Of a DNA stretch of 23,640 nt, positions 8,181 to 16,244 are shown one piece after another. This DNA comes from JBMTVN01 sp046047235. GTDB lineage: Bacteria; Verrucomicrobiota; Verrucomicrobiia; Limisphaerales; JAHDYP01. The DNA lies in contig JBJOII010000063.1 of assembly GCA_046047235.1 (NCBI GenBank), positions 1 to 23,640 on the forward strand, in the 5' to 3' direction. A program made the translations under genes and the position numbers. Below the pieces are notes generated by a model. It was not told the origin of the DNA and did not search any database. It saw only the letters and a list, made by a program, of their open reading frames with translations. Each line of letters starts with the position of its first letter. Position 1 is the stretch's first letter.

Positions 8181-8224
8181 GAACTTTACACCCCCCACCC
8201 CTGCGGATTAACAGATGCGCATCA

Positions 8225-11200
8225 ATGCACCTGAAAGGCCTCACCATCCTCGGCTTCAAGTCGTTCGCCGACAAAACCTCCCTCTCTTTCCAGCCCGGCA
8301 TCACCTGTATCGTCGGCCCCAACGGCTGCGGTAAATCCAACGTTGCCGACGCCATACGCTGGGTCCTCGGTGAGCAATCCGCCAAAGCCCTCCGTGGCGG
8401 TGAAATGGCCGACGTCATCTTCAATGGCACCGACGGACGCAAACCGCTCGCCATGGCGGAAGTCACGCTGACCATCACGGACGTCGACGAAGACCAGCTC
8501 CGCGCCGCGGGTGTTAACATCGATTTCAATGAAATCACGGTCACCCGACGTGTCTTCCGGGATGGTGGCAGCGAATATTTCATTAACCGCACCTCCTGCC
8601 GTCTGAAGGATATCCAGCAGCTGTTCCTCGGCACCGGCGTCGGCCGCGCCAGCTACAGCATCATGGCCCAGGGGAACATCACCCAGATCCTCTCCTCCAA
8701 ACCCGAAGATCGTCGTATGGTCTTCGAGGAAGCCGCCGGCATCACCCGGTTCAAAACCCAGAAGCGTGAGGCTCTCCGGAAACTCGAACATACGGAACAA
8801 AATCTCCTCCGCATCTCCGACCTCATCCGCGAAGTCAAACGCCAGATCGGCTCGCTCCAGCGCCAGGCCGGAAAAGCCAAACGCTTCCGCGCCATCCAGG
8901 AAGAACTCCAACACCTCGAAACCCAGCTCGCCCGCCACCAGTTCGATATCCTCCAAACCGAAATCACCGAACGCAAAACCAGCCTCGAACAACTCCGCAC
9001 TGAACTGGAGGAAACCTCCGACCGCGTTCTCCGCGGCGAGGACGAAATCCTCCAGCTCCGCAACCAGCTCTCGGAACTGGAACACGAAATCAATCAAACC
9101 CAACAACGCGGCCTCGAACTCCGCAACCAGTCGGAACGCCACGAAAACCGCATCCAGTTCAACGAGGAACGCCTCCAGGAACTCCTCAGCCGACACGAAT
9201 CCGCCCTCTCCGATATCGCCCAAGCCGAGGAACGCCAACAGGCCGCCACCGCCGAGCTCGAATCTCTCAAGGCCCGCATCGAACAAACCCAGTCCGGCCT
9301 CGGTGGCATGCGCGAAACGCTCCAGCAACGCCAACAGGCCGTCCAACAAATCGAAAGCCGCCTCAACCAGGACCGCCAAAATATCCAGCAGGCCCAAGCC
9401 AAGCTCTTCACCACCTCCCAAAACCTCTCGAAACTCCGCAACCAAACCAACGCCCTCGAACTCCACCGCCAAGGCAATATCGTCCGCCTCGAAAAACTCT
9501 CGTCCGAAAAAATCCAGCTCGAGGAAGAACGCACCCGCTCAGAAGAAAAACTCCGCGAGTTCACCGCCAACGTCGAAGCCGAACGCTCCCAAGTCCAAAC
9601 TCAACGGCTCTCGGTCGAGGAACAACAAAAACGCCTCAAAGACCTCCAAGCCCAACTGGAACAGGCCGCCAGGGAACTCGACCAGCTCACCCAACAACAG
9701 GCCGCCCTCCGCTCCAGCCTCAACGTGCTCGAACAACTCCAGTCCGACCACGAAGGCTTCGGCCCCGGCACGCTCGCCGCCCTGCAGCAAAAAAACCACG
9801 CCCTCGGCTCCCTCGCCGACCGCATCCGCGTCCCAGACCCCTACGTCATCGCCATCGAGAACGCCCTGGGCCATAACCTCCAGCTCGTCCTCACTCAGGA
9901 TCCCCAAGGCTCCCAAGCCATCCTCGAATCTCTCACCTCCGAGAAAAAAGGCCGCGCCAGTATTATCCCGCTCAGCTGGCAAAACACCCACCCCGAGGAT
10001 GATGCCCTTGATGCCTCCTCCGCCGCCGGCCAGGCCGCGCTCGATGTCATCCAGGCCGACCCCGAAGTCCAACCGCTTCTCCACCGGCTGCTCTCCCGCA
10101 CGCGTATCGTTCCCTCGCTCGCTGAAGCCACCACCGCCTACAACAACAACGGCAACCGCTTCGATTACGTCACCCCGCAGGGCGAACTCCTCAGCCGACA
10201 CGGCATCTTCACCGGCGGCTCCACCAAAACCGCCGCCAACGGCAAAAACCCCTCCAGTATCCTCGGCCGGAAAAACCAAATCGCCGAACTCCAGGAGAAA
10301 CTGGCCGCGCTCAAGGAACAGATCGATGAAGCCAGCCGCCGCCGCGGCCAGTGGCTCAGTGAACAAACCAGCGCACAAGCCGCACTTCAAACCGACCAAA
10401 ATGCCCTCCGCGCCAGCGAGGTCGCCGTAGCCACACACGAAGGCCAGGTCTCCGCCCTGCAAAACTCCACCCGTAGCCTCCACCAGAAAATCGATACGGT
10501 CGTCTTCGAAATCCAGTCCCTCGCCAAGCAGGACGAGGAAGGCCAGCAAAAGAGCGCTGCCCTCGCTGCCCAAATCACCGAGGCCGAACAAGCCGAACAA
10601 GCGCGCCAACAGGAACTCGACGCCCTCAATGAAGGGGTCGAATCTCTCCGCTCCGAACGCGAAACCGCCGCCGCCGCCCTTACCGAAATCCGCGTCTCTC
10701 TCGCCTCGGAGGAACAACTCCTCCAAAGTCTCCAACGCCAGTGCCACCCGCTCACCCAGCGCAAAGCCGAGCTGGAACAACTGGTCCAGCAACGACGCAA
10801 CAGCATCACGGAATGCCTCAGCCGTAAAACCGCCGCCGAAACGGAAATCAACGAGTCCCAACGCCAGATCGAAACGCTCTCCCACGAACGCGAACAGGTC
10901 TCCCAACAAGCCGCCCACCTCGAAAATCAACGCAGCTCCATCGAATCCGATGTCGCCGAACGCGAGGAAAACCTCCGCTCACACCGCCAACAACTCAGCC
11001 GGGGCCAGGAACGACGCGGCACACTCGAAATCGAAACCGCTCAGAAACAAATGAGCGTCGATAACCTCCGCACCCGCATCCACGAAAAATATCAGCTCAA
11101 CCTCGACGAAATCGAAAGCGAGTGCATCACGATCACGTTCGCCGACCACGGCTCCCCCAAAGTCGAAACGCTCTCGCCCGAGGAAATGGCCCAACACGGC

Positions 11201-11992
11201 ACCTCCACGGATTGGAAAGCCGTCGCCACCCAAGTCGCAGAACTCGAAAAACGCCTCGGCGATATGGGCCCCGTCAATATGGTCGCCATCGAGGAATACG
11301 AAGAAACTGAACAACGCTTCCAGTTCCTCACCCAACAACACGACGACCTCGTCACCGCCAAAAACGAACTCCACGAGGTCATCACCCGCATCAATACCCA
11401 AACCCGCTCCATGTTCATCGAAACATTCGAGCGCATCCGCGAAAACTTCCGCAATATGTTCACGGAAGTCTTCGGCGGCGGTAAAGCCGACCTCAAACTC
11501 GTCGACGAAGAAAATGTCCTCGAAAGCGGCATCGACATCGTCGCCCGCCCCCCGGGCAAACAGCTCCAAACGATCTCCCTGCTCTCCGGCGGTGAACAAA
11601 CCATGACCGCCGTCTCGCTCCTCTTCGCCATCTACCAGGTCAAACCCAGCCCGTTCTGCGTCCTCGACGAGCTCGACGCCCCCCTCGACGAAGCCAACGT
11701 CAACCGCTTCATCCGTATCCTCCAACGCTTCCTCGAACACTCCCAGTTCATCATCATCACCCACAATAAACGCACGATCGGTATGGCCGATATCCTCTAC
11801 GGGGTCACCATGCCCGACCACGGCGTCAGCAAGATCGTCAGCGTCAAATTCCACAAGGCCGAGGGCAACCCCGTCACCCCGCCCCCGCCCGAACCGACCG
11901 CCCTCCCCGGCGAATCCCCCAGCGACGAAATCACTCAGGCCGAAAACGAACCGCACAAAAAGGAAGACACTCTCGAGGTCTCCCCCGGTTAA
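8225..11992 (+). CDS. smc: Chromosome segregation protein SMC (condensin ATPase)
   Basis: 1255 residues, full length for a bacterial SMC (about 1150-1250). The N-terminal head has GFKSFADK and Walker A GPNGCGKSN at 31-39. Long Gln/Glu/Arg-rich coiled-coil arms (about 170-500 and 670-1020) flank the hinge (about 505-670, starting at GFGPGTLAAL and ending at the FTGGSTK region). The C-terminal head holds the ABC signature LSGGEQ at 1120-1125, Walker B VLDELD with D1148 and E1149, and the D-loop and His switch (IIITHNKRT). A Pro/Glu-rich tail of about 40 residues follows and is probably disordered. SMC dimers with ScpA and ScpB extrude DNA loops and organise the replicated chromosome; scpA and scpB are not in the window. 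ATG start, no Shine-Dalgarno. Nothing looks missing. Confidence 0.98.
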   Translation: MHLKGLTILGFKSFADKTSLSFQPGITCIVGPNGCGKSNVADAIRWVLGEQSAKALRGGEMADVIFNGTDGRKPLAMAEVTLTITDVDEDQLRAAGVNIDFNEITVTRRVFRDGGSEYFINRTSCRLKDIQQLFLGTGVGRASYSIMAQGNITQILSSKPEDRRMVFEEAAGITRFKTQKREALRKLEHTEQNLLRISDLIREVKRQIGSLQRQAGKAKRFRAIQEELQHLETQLARHQFDILQTEITERKTSLEQLRTELEETSDRVLRGEDEILQLRNQLSELEHEINQTQQRGLELRNQSERHENRIQFNEERLQELLSRHESALSDIAQAEERQQAATAELESLKARIEQTQSGLGGMRETLQQRQQAVQQIESRLNQDRQNIQQAQAKLFTTSQNLSKLRNQTNALELHRQGNIVRLEKLSSEKIQLEEERTRSEEKLREFTANVEAERSQVQTQRLSVEEQQKRLKDLQAQLEQAARELDQLTQQQAALRSSLNVLEQLQSDHEGFGPGTLAALQQKNHALGSLADRIRVPDPYVIAIENALGHNLQLVLTQDPQGSQAILESLTSEKKGRASIIPLSWQNTHPEDDALDASSAAGQAALDVIQADPEVQPLLHRLLSRTRIVPSLAEATTAYNNNGNRFDYVTPQGELLSRHGIFTGGSTKTAANGKNPSSILGRKNQIAELQEKLAALKEQIDEASRRRGQWLSEQTSAQAALQTDQNALRASEVAVATHEGQVSALQNSTRSLHQKIDTVVFEIQSLAKQDEEGQQKSAALAAQITEAEQAEQARQQELDALNEGVESLRSERETAAAALTEIRVSLASEEQLLQSLQRQCHPLTQRKAELEQLVQQRRNSITECLSRKTAAETEINESQRQIETLSHEREQVSQQAAHLENQRSSIESDVAEREENLRSHRQQLSRGQERRGTLEIETAQKQMSVDNLRTRIHEKYQLNLDEIESECITITFADHGSPKVETLSPEEMAQHGTSTDWKAVATQVAELEKRLGDMGPVNMVAIEEYEETEQRFQFLTQQHDDLVTAKNELHEVITRINTQTRSMFIETFERIRENFRNMFTEVFGGGKADLKLVDEENVLESGIDIVARPPGKQLQTISLLSGGEQTMTAVSLLFAIYQVKPSPFCVLDELDAPLDEANVNRFIRILQRFLEHSQFIIITHNKRTIGMADILYGVTMPDHGVSKIVSVKFHKAEGNPVTPPPPEPTALPGESPSDEITQAENEPHKKEDTLEVSPG

Positions 11993-12218
11993 TCCCCCTC
12001 GCAGAGGTCGGAGCCCAACCCTCTGTGCCCGACCCCGGGTCAGAGGTCAGGAGTCAGGGGTCGGGGGTCAGGAGGTAGCCCCCCAAGCGTCCAACCACCA
12101 CAGGCCTCCGTGTCCCTCCGTGTGTCCGTGTTCCTCCGTGACAGTCTGTGTCAGTCCGCGTGTCCGTGTCCCCCTCAACGCTTCCCGTTTGCCGCTTTGC
12201 TACCAGTTCCTAGCTACC

Positions 12219-12240
12219 GCGCCCCGCACCTGCGGGGCGC
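12219..12240. repeat. Perfect 10-bp hairpin GCGCCCCGCA
   Basis: GCGCCCCGCA, loop CC, TGCGGGGCGC. Very stable with a minimal loop and no T run, so it is not a typical intrinsic terminator. Confidence 0.65.
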
Positions 12241-12256
12241 GCACATCCCACTCTCT

Positions 12257-12292
12257 CCTCTCTCCCTGCGCGAAGCGCGACGCGCTTGGCGC
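12257..12292. repeat. CT-rich prefix plus 12-bp hairpin with one mismatch
   Basis: The prefix CTCCTCTCTCCCTGCG leads into GCGCGAAGCGCG (12268-12279), one base, CGCGCTTGGCGC (12281-12292); 11 of 12 positions pair. The prefix equals that at 7945-7960, where a hairpin of other sequence follows. The relic gene on the minus strand ends two bases beyond. Confidence 0.65.
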
Positions 12293-12294
12293 GC

Positions 12295-12600
12295 CTACCT
12301 CACCCGAAAACCCGTAAACACGCCCGCGTGATCCGATGCCCACAGCGGAGGCTCTCCGCCGCGATCGGGTAATACGCTGTCCACAATGTCACACGACTGC
12401 GGATCGAAAATCCCTCCGCGATACAGCACATAATCCAGTCTCCAGACAAACTCCACGGAAGGATCCGCCAGATAACCATCGTGCCCCCACGTCAACCCCA
12501 CCACTCCGGGATTCACCACATCCCATGAATCCAGAAAACCACCGCCCAACAGCAGGTCATAGGTCGGCGTGCTCAATACCCCCCCGAGCAGGGCCCGACG
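12295..12600 (-). pseudogene. Truncated endonuclease/exonuclease/phosphatase family relic (C-terminal fragment)
   Basis: About 100 residues match the C-terminal third of an EEP-fold metal-dependent hydrolase: STPTYDLLLGGGFLDSWDVV, then LTWGHDGYLADPS, WRLDYVLYRG and the closing catalytic pair region WASDHAGVFTGF (Asp-His). The upstream two thirds, including the GDFN and first metal-binding Glu, are missing. The reading frame continues upstream only to a TTG at 12615 inside repeat words (GGTCAAAGGTCGAAG), so there is no proper start. The break lies at about 12580-12600. A complete EEP protein has about 250-300 residues. I read this as a gene cut by loss or rearrangement at a repeat, not as a working small protein. 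Confidence 0.75.
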
Positions 12601-12792
12601 GAAGACAGGACTCAAAGGTCAAAGGTCGAAGGGCAGCAACACACAACCCCAACCCCATCCTCCCTCAGCCTCACTGTCCCACAATTCATCTACCCGCCCC
12701 CCCTACTCCCTCATCATTCTCGGCATCCCCCTCGCACTGGTAGTGGCGCGCTGCTGCGTGCCCGCCAAATCCTTGCTCCAATCCCGCACATG

Positions 12793-12810
12793 GCAGGAGG
12801 AACCTCCTGC
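12793..12810. repeat. Palindrome GCAGGAGG-AA-CCTCCTGC
   Basis: Perfect 8+2+8 inverted repeat. The right arm with its flank, CTCCTGCACACCC, recurs at about 791-803. Confidence 0.6.
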
Positions 12811-12837
12811 ACACCCGCAACGCCAAAGGCCAACCTG

Positions 12838-12863
12838 TCCGCCATAGCCTTGGCGAAGGCGGA
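12838..12863. repeat. Inverted repeat TCCGCC ... GGCGGA (CCATAGC/GAAGGC module)
   Basis: TCCGCC at 12838-12843 pairs with GGCGGA at 12858-12863 around ATAGCCTTGGCGAA, which can pair further (GCC/GGC). A degenerate relative with CCATAGCTCAGCCGAAGGC is at about 13178-13196. The GAAGG/GGACAGG words also resemble the 20559 and 20752 repeats. Confidence 0.5.
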
Positions 12864-12962
12864 ACGTCAAAGGGTCAGGGCTCAGGGGTCAGCGATCGAG
12901 CCCCCTCCGCATTCTCTGTGTCCTCCTGTTCAAAATTCAAACCGGTGCACCAAACCACCTCC

Positions 12963-13010
12963 ATCGAAATCGAAATCGCTATCGGGATCGGGATCGGGAT
13001 CGGTATCGAA
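12963..13010 (+). repeat. ATCGNN hexamer array, 8 units
   Basis: Eight consecutive hexamers: ATCGAA twice, ATCGCT, ATCGGG three times, ATCGGT, ATCGAA. Same design as 7752-7787 with the same first two units; further scattered ATCG words continue to about 13067. Confidence 0.9.
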
Positions 13011-13215
13011 AGCTTAAGCTGACGGTTGAAGGAACCCAGATACGAGATATCGCAGATCGAATATCGCCGCCGGCAACAAACGGACGCCCCCGATGCTGCG
13101 TAGGAGCTGGAGAACAGCGGGGCCAAGCTTCAATGACGCTTGCAACAACCTCGCGCCTGGAAGGTTGCCTCTCCTCCATAGCTCAGCCGAAGGCAAGCGA
13201 CGGAGGAAGCTTTTA

Positions 13216-13230
13216 CCGCGTCCTACGCGG
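13216..13230. repeat. Palindrome CCGCGT-CCT-ACGCGG
   Basis: Perfect 6+3+6 inverted repeat, identical in both arms to 7800-7814. Confidence 0.7.
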
Positions 13231-13412
13231 CCGCGAGCCCTCAACCCCGGCAACCATCCGCTCCCGCCTGTAGTCACCGAGGCATAGCCGAGCCTGCCCC
13301 CCCCTCCGCCCCTTACCACCTCCCCGACACTCCATACGCTCCGACAAAAGAAGACAGAGCAACTCCCCCGTTCCACCGGATCTAGCCCAGCCAAATCCAC
13401 CTCCAATCCCCA

Positions 13413-13441
13413 TTGCCCCTCCCCAACGCTTCTGCTTAAAT
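13413..13441 (+). promoter_or_regulatory. Predicted sigma-70-type promoter of tRNA-Arg
   Basis: TTGCCC (13413-13418) and TTAAAT (13436-13441) are 17 bp apart and lie 28 bp upstream of the mature tRNA 5' end. Four of six -10 positions match consensus. Confidence 0.4.
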
Positions 13442-13469
13442 CCACCCCTCCCCACACAAGGGAGCATGT

Positions 13470-13546
13470 GCGTCCGTAGCTCAATTGGATAGAGCATCTG
13501 ACTTCGGATCAGAGGGTTGGGAGTTCAAGTCTCTCCGGGCGTACCA
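13470..13546 (+). tRNA. tRNA-Arg (anticodon TCG)
   Basis: A full cloverleaf folds: acceptor GCGTCCG with CGGGCGT (three G-T pairs), D stem GCTC/GAGC, anticodon stem TCTGA/TCAGA with loop CTTCGGA giving anticodon TCG at 13504-13506, five-base variable loop GGGTT, T stem GGGAG/CTCTC with loop TTCAAGT, discriminator A and an encoded CCA (13544-13546). It reads CGA arginine codons. Length is 77 nt with CCA. The base composition of the DNA changes right after it, which marks it as a possible island attachment site. Confidence 0.96.
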
Positions 13547-13703
13547 CTTCAGCAGCAACGACTTACAGCACTTTCACAAGATCCCACCAGAAGCGCATGG
13601 CGCCACTTCTGCGCCACTTACTGAACCAGCGATCCAGGTCACCATCTCACAGAGGATTCCAGAAGGTAGCGTTTGCCAAGAATCACCTGCATGGTTGGGC
13701 GAA

Positions 13704-14277
13704 TCATCGCTTGTTCACCATCTGCCGCAAAACGGAATAGCAGTTTCGAGTGTTTTCCTCAGCATCGAGGAAGACTTTAATTAGCTCTGCTGCGGCGATC
13801 ATCGAGACTACCCACAGAAACCCCACCACGGCTGCCCCCACTGCAAATACGAGTTGCTCGTCAGCGAGGAAGAAAATGGCCGCGATGACGGCTGCGATGC
13901 CTACCAGCCAAGAGGCCAGATAATAAAGACTGGTGGTTATTCGAAGAGCAGGATATTTGAGAGTCGCCTTAAGCAGCTCTGAGTCGCTTTTGAAGTCTGT
14001 TGGAACCCTGTTGCCCTGAAGAAATGCACCCAGCGTGTCGGGGACTGGTTCTTCGAGCTCCACTTGCTTCGGAGGCACGAAGTAAGGGTTTTCTCCAAAG
14101 GTTACCGAACCAAATACCCCTCTGTACGTACCAGCCGATGCGCTCAGCTTCCTGGTTGGGCCCAGCCTCGACAAACTGGCGGATGGCATCTTCGGGAGTC
14201 TCCGCCTCAACTGCGGACGTTTCTCCATACTTCTGCGTGTTGGTCTTGTTAGAGCAAAAGAGCTTAAACTTTGGCAT
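13704..14277 (-). pseudogene. Two-TM membrane protein gene, split by a +1 base in a G run
   Basis: From the ATG at 14277 the frame gives MPKFKLFCSNKTNTQKYGE... through GWYVQRG. From there the sense continues in another frame as VFGSVTFGENPYFVPPKQVE to MVNKR and a TGA at 13704. The switch is at the GGGG read from 14120 to 14117: removing one G joins the frames into one protein of 190 residues. The N-terminal about 50 residues form a small soluble domain with an Ala/Glu-rich helix (AVEAETPEDAIRQFVEAG); the C-terminal part has two membrane segments (LYYLASWLVGIAAVIAAIFF and LVFAVGAAVVGFLWVVSM) and a conserved-looking ELIKVFLDAEENTR tail. Family not recognised. It may be a true pseudogene, a sequencing error in a homopolymer, or a programmed +1 frameshift. 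Last of four co-directional island genes. Confidence 0.6.
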
Positions 14278-14369
14278 ACACACATATACGCGATCTCGGC
14301 GCAAATCCTGCGAGGCGCTCCACCGTCATAAAATTACCAAACCCTGTGCTCGAGCGTTGCAGTAGTGCG

Positions 14370-15245
14370 TCAATGTCCGTAGGTCCAGAGTTCCAGCCCG
14401 CTGATGACCTGCCCTGTGTTCATGGCCCAGTCGATGCTCTGAACAAACCACTGCTTCATGGCCTTGACCTCACGCTCTAGTGCCAGCTTCTGTTGCTCTG
14501 CCATCTGAACCCGTGCGGCAGCAGCAGCCTGCGCGTTTCTATTCCGCTCCCACTGGTCTGAGACGTCGTTTACGTAACCGACCGAGCCCGACACAAAGCC
14601 CCCAGTCGCAAGCCCACTCAGGCTGGTTTGCTGTGCCGCTGCCATGTCGGCGTAGACGTTGGCTTTCACAAGTGCAGCCGACGCGTTGTAGAGGCGGAGC
14701 GCATTTTGCTTTTGGCTGGGTGAGAGTCCTGTCAGCAGCACATGCTTTCGGCTGCCTTCAATCTTAACGATGGCCTCAGTGGCGCCGTTCTTGGCTGAAA
14801 GGTAGGCCTCAATGATTGCCTCCTTCCAGTGGGGCAGCGGACGGTCTCCCTTCTTTTTCTCTGTCCAATCGCGAAGTGGCGTCAGGTCCACTTTCAAGGC
14901 ACCGACTTGCCTGATGTCGCTTCCAGCAGCAGGAGTCGGCACCTGTATTGGCCTGCTATTGGGCTTATCCGCCTTTGGAGGTGCATCTGCCGCATCATTG
15001 ACCTTAGACCAGCCGCCATTCTCGAGGCTTTTGAGGTAACGGTTACCAGCCTCCCGGTCGTATTTGAGCACCCTCCCGTCGTGTGTGTGAATCTCCCAGC
15101 CCATGTCCATCGTCTTGTAAACGGCCATGGTATCGCCATCCCGCTGCCATATGTCCTTCTTCAGCCAACTATCAGGCTCCCCTCCCAAGATCGTCCTGCT
15201 GGCGGTGAGTAGGACCATCGCCAGCAACAGGTATCGTCTATGCAT
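14370..15245 (-). CDS. Exported protein of unknown function
   Basis: 291 residues from the ATG at 15245. This start gives a clean signal peptide (MHRRYLLLAMVLLTASRTILG, cut probably after LGG or near it); a longer frame reaches 15302 but adds residues ahead of the signal. The mature protein has an N-terminal part with repeated Trp/Asp (WLKKDIWQRDGD, GWEIHTHDGRVLKYD), a Pro/Lys linker (about 90-115), a helical middle (WKEAIIEAYLSAKNGATEAI), a Gly-rich stretch (SGLATGGFVSGSVGYV) and a C-terminal Gln/Ala-rich coiled coil. No enzyme motif or known family is recognised. It sits between the zinc-finger gene and the broken two-TM gene, all on the minus strand, with gaps of 147 and 92 bp, so its own promoter is possible. 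Base use is balanced, unlike smc or GH38. Confidence 0.72.
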   Translation of the reverse strand: MHRRYLLLAMVLLTASRTILGGEPDSWLKKDIWQRDGDTMAVYKTMDMGWEIHTHDGRVLKYDREAGNRYLKSLENGGWSKVNDAADAPPKADKPNSRPIQVPTPAAGSDIRQVGALKVDLTPLRDWTEKKKGDRPLPHWKEAIIEAYLSAKNGATEAIVKIEGSRKHVLLTGLSPSQKQNALRLYNASAALVKANVYADMAAAQQTSLSGLATGGFVSGSVGYVNDVSDQWERNRNAQAAAAARVQMAEQQKLALEREVKAMKQWFVQSIDWAMNTGQVISGLELWTYGH

Positions 15246-15392
15246 CACATTCTCATATACGCCAGAAATGCCGCATTTTTGCTGAAAATAAATTCGCATC
15301 ACATCTCCTGATCAACTCCATCGAGGATGCTTTTCTCACCCCTGCCGCGCGCGGCATTTGTGTGAATTCGGACGGAACCCCCAGCGAACCTG

Positions 15393-16214
15393 CTAGGAGC
15401 CATTGAGTTCACGCGCAAACTTTCTCACGGCGGTTGCTATGCCGTAGGGCGATTCTCCGTAGGCCCACCTTCGCTCAAGACGGTTATATCCAAATCGTTC
15501 AAAACACCCATCGCCCCCAAGTGCATAGACGTTGATCCAGTCACTTTCAGTGACAGAGAGCAAGGCCTTGTTGTCCTTGTAGGAAAGCAGAAAATACTCT
15601 GCTCCCATATCAGCGCCCCGAGAGCGCTCATAGCAGTTTTCGAGTATGGAACGGGGGAGCGGATCCAGTTGATCGTCCAGTTCATTGTCGAATATGGCTC
15701 TGACAATGTGCTTGCAGCACCTATCAGGGCTTTCCAGAGCGAACCCCCTTCTGCGGTCAATCCAGTCTGGGCACGGGCACGATTGCCAGTCCAGGTCCAC
15801 ATCATACGAATCGTCGCTGCTGAAAGATTCCACCGAACATCGGTGTGCAAATCGTGGCACCCGGACCACAACTCGCTCGGCTACAGCTTCCTCACGGCTG
15901 GCTAGCTTCTGCTCCTGTTGAACGGCAGTCTGGTGCAGGCTCCACTGACGCTCTATGTCGAGCAACAGCAACGCTAGGTGCTCCAGTTCTTCGATCTCAA
16001 TGATACCGTCTTCAAAGACCGCTTTTAGCGCAGGCGCAAGAACCTCACCTGGCCAGGACTTGGTGCACTCAGGATTCTTGTTCATCCAGTTCGCCAATGA
16101 CCAGACCTCATCACCACTGAGTTCACCGTCAGACAATATCTTACGGCATCGTGTAATGAGCTTCTTCGTGTTCGCGTCAATAGCCCGCTCTGTGTATTGG
16201 CCTTGATCACTCAT
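15393..16214 (-). CDS. TerB-like acidic domain plus SWIM-type zinc finger protein
   Basis: 273 residues, cytosolic. Residues about 15-90 hold two similar helical units with LSDGELSGDEVWSLANWM and FEDGIIEIEELEHLALLL, a pattern found at the N terminus of some BRCT/exonuclease-type proteins and reminiscent of TerB folds. A charged helix follows, then a SWIM-type zinc finger CxCx(n)CxH: C146, C148, C167, H169 (SCPCPDW ... RCCKHI). SWIM fingers are usually DNA- or protein-binding. The C-terminal third (about 185-265) matches nothing I know. The gene begins 30 bp after the potassium channel gene ends, on the same strand, so the two are probably co-transcribed. I see no nuclease or helicase motif. 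The combination is unusual; the finger is well supported, the N-terminal comparison less so. Confidence 0.78.
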   Translation of the reverse strand: MSDQGQYTERAIDANTKKLITRCRKILSDGELSGDEVWSLANWMNKNPECTKSWPGEVLAPALKAVFEDGIIEIEELEHLALLLLDIERQWSLHQTAVQQEQKLASREEAVAERVVVRVPRFAHRCSVESFSSDDSYDVDLDWQSCPCPDWIDRRRGFALESPDRCCKHIVRAIFDNELDDQLDPLPRSILENCYERSRGADMGAEYFLLSYKDNKALLSVTESDWINVYALGGDGCFERFGYNRLERRWAYGESPYGIATAVRKFARELNGS

Positions 16215-16244
16215 ATAGGTGGTTTAGAGATAGCCGAAATCGCG

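Larger units (their letters stand above)
7640..8224. other. Repeat mosaic spacer upstream of smc, no supported gene
   Basis: This 585-bp spacer holds a six-unit ATCGNN hexamer array, a CCGCGT/ACGCGG palindrome, a CT-rich tract ending in a hairpin (7945-7979), a CGCTCTGCGCTT-type low-complexity tract (about 7985-8065) and, near smc, an A/T-framed hairpin. The first four kinds of element recur elsewhere in this window. Confidence 0.75.
11993..12294. other. Low-complexity spacer downstream of smc
   Basis: No gene is seen in these 302 bp. They hold GGTCAGGAG-type words (about 12040-12075), CCTCCGTGTGTCCGTG-type words (about 12107-12178), a CGCTTCCCG tract and two strong hairpins listed separately. 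Confidence 0.7.
12616..13412. other. Repeat mosaic spacer between the EEP relic and tRNA-Arg
   Basis: About 800 bp without a supported gene. It contains GGTCAAAGG words, a GCAGGAGG palindrome, a TCCGCC/GGCGGA inverted repeat, GGTCAGG words (about 12868-12895), an eight-unit ATCGNN array, a second CCATAGC-type module (about 13178-13205) and the CCGCGT/ACGCGG palindrome. No coding frame resembles a known protein, and the missing part of the EEP gene was not found here. Confidence 0.7.

Noticed and set aside
8222..11956. Long antisense open frames across smc (416, 463 and 325 codons)
   Set aside because: They are shadows caused by regular C-ending codons; their products are repetitive Gly/Phe/Leu/Asp strings with no domain.
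12569..12847. Plus-strand open frame over the EEP relic and following repeats
   Set aside because: It runs through low-complexity words and lies antisense to the clear EEP fragment.
13547..13703. Remnant of an integrase between the tRNA and the two-TM gene
   Set aside because: Short frames exist but none shows a recombinase motif.
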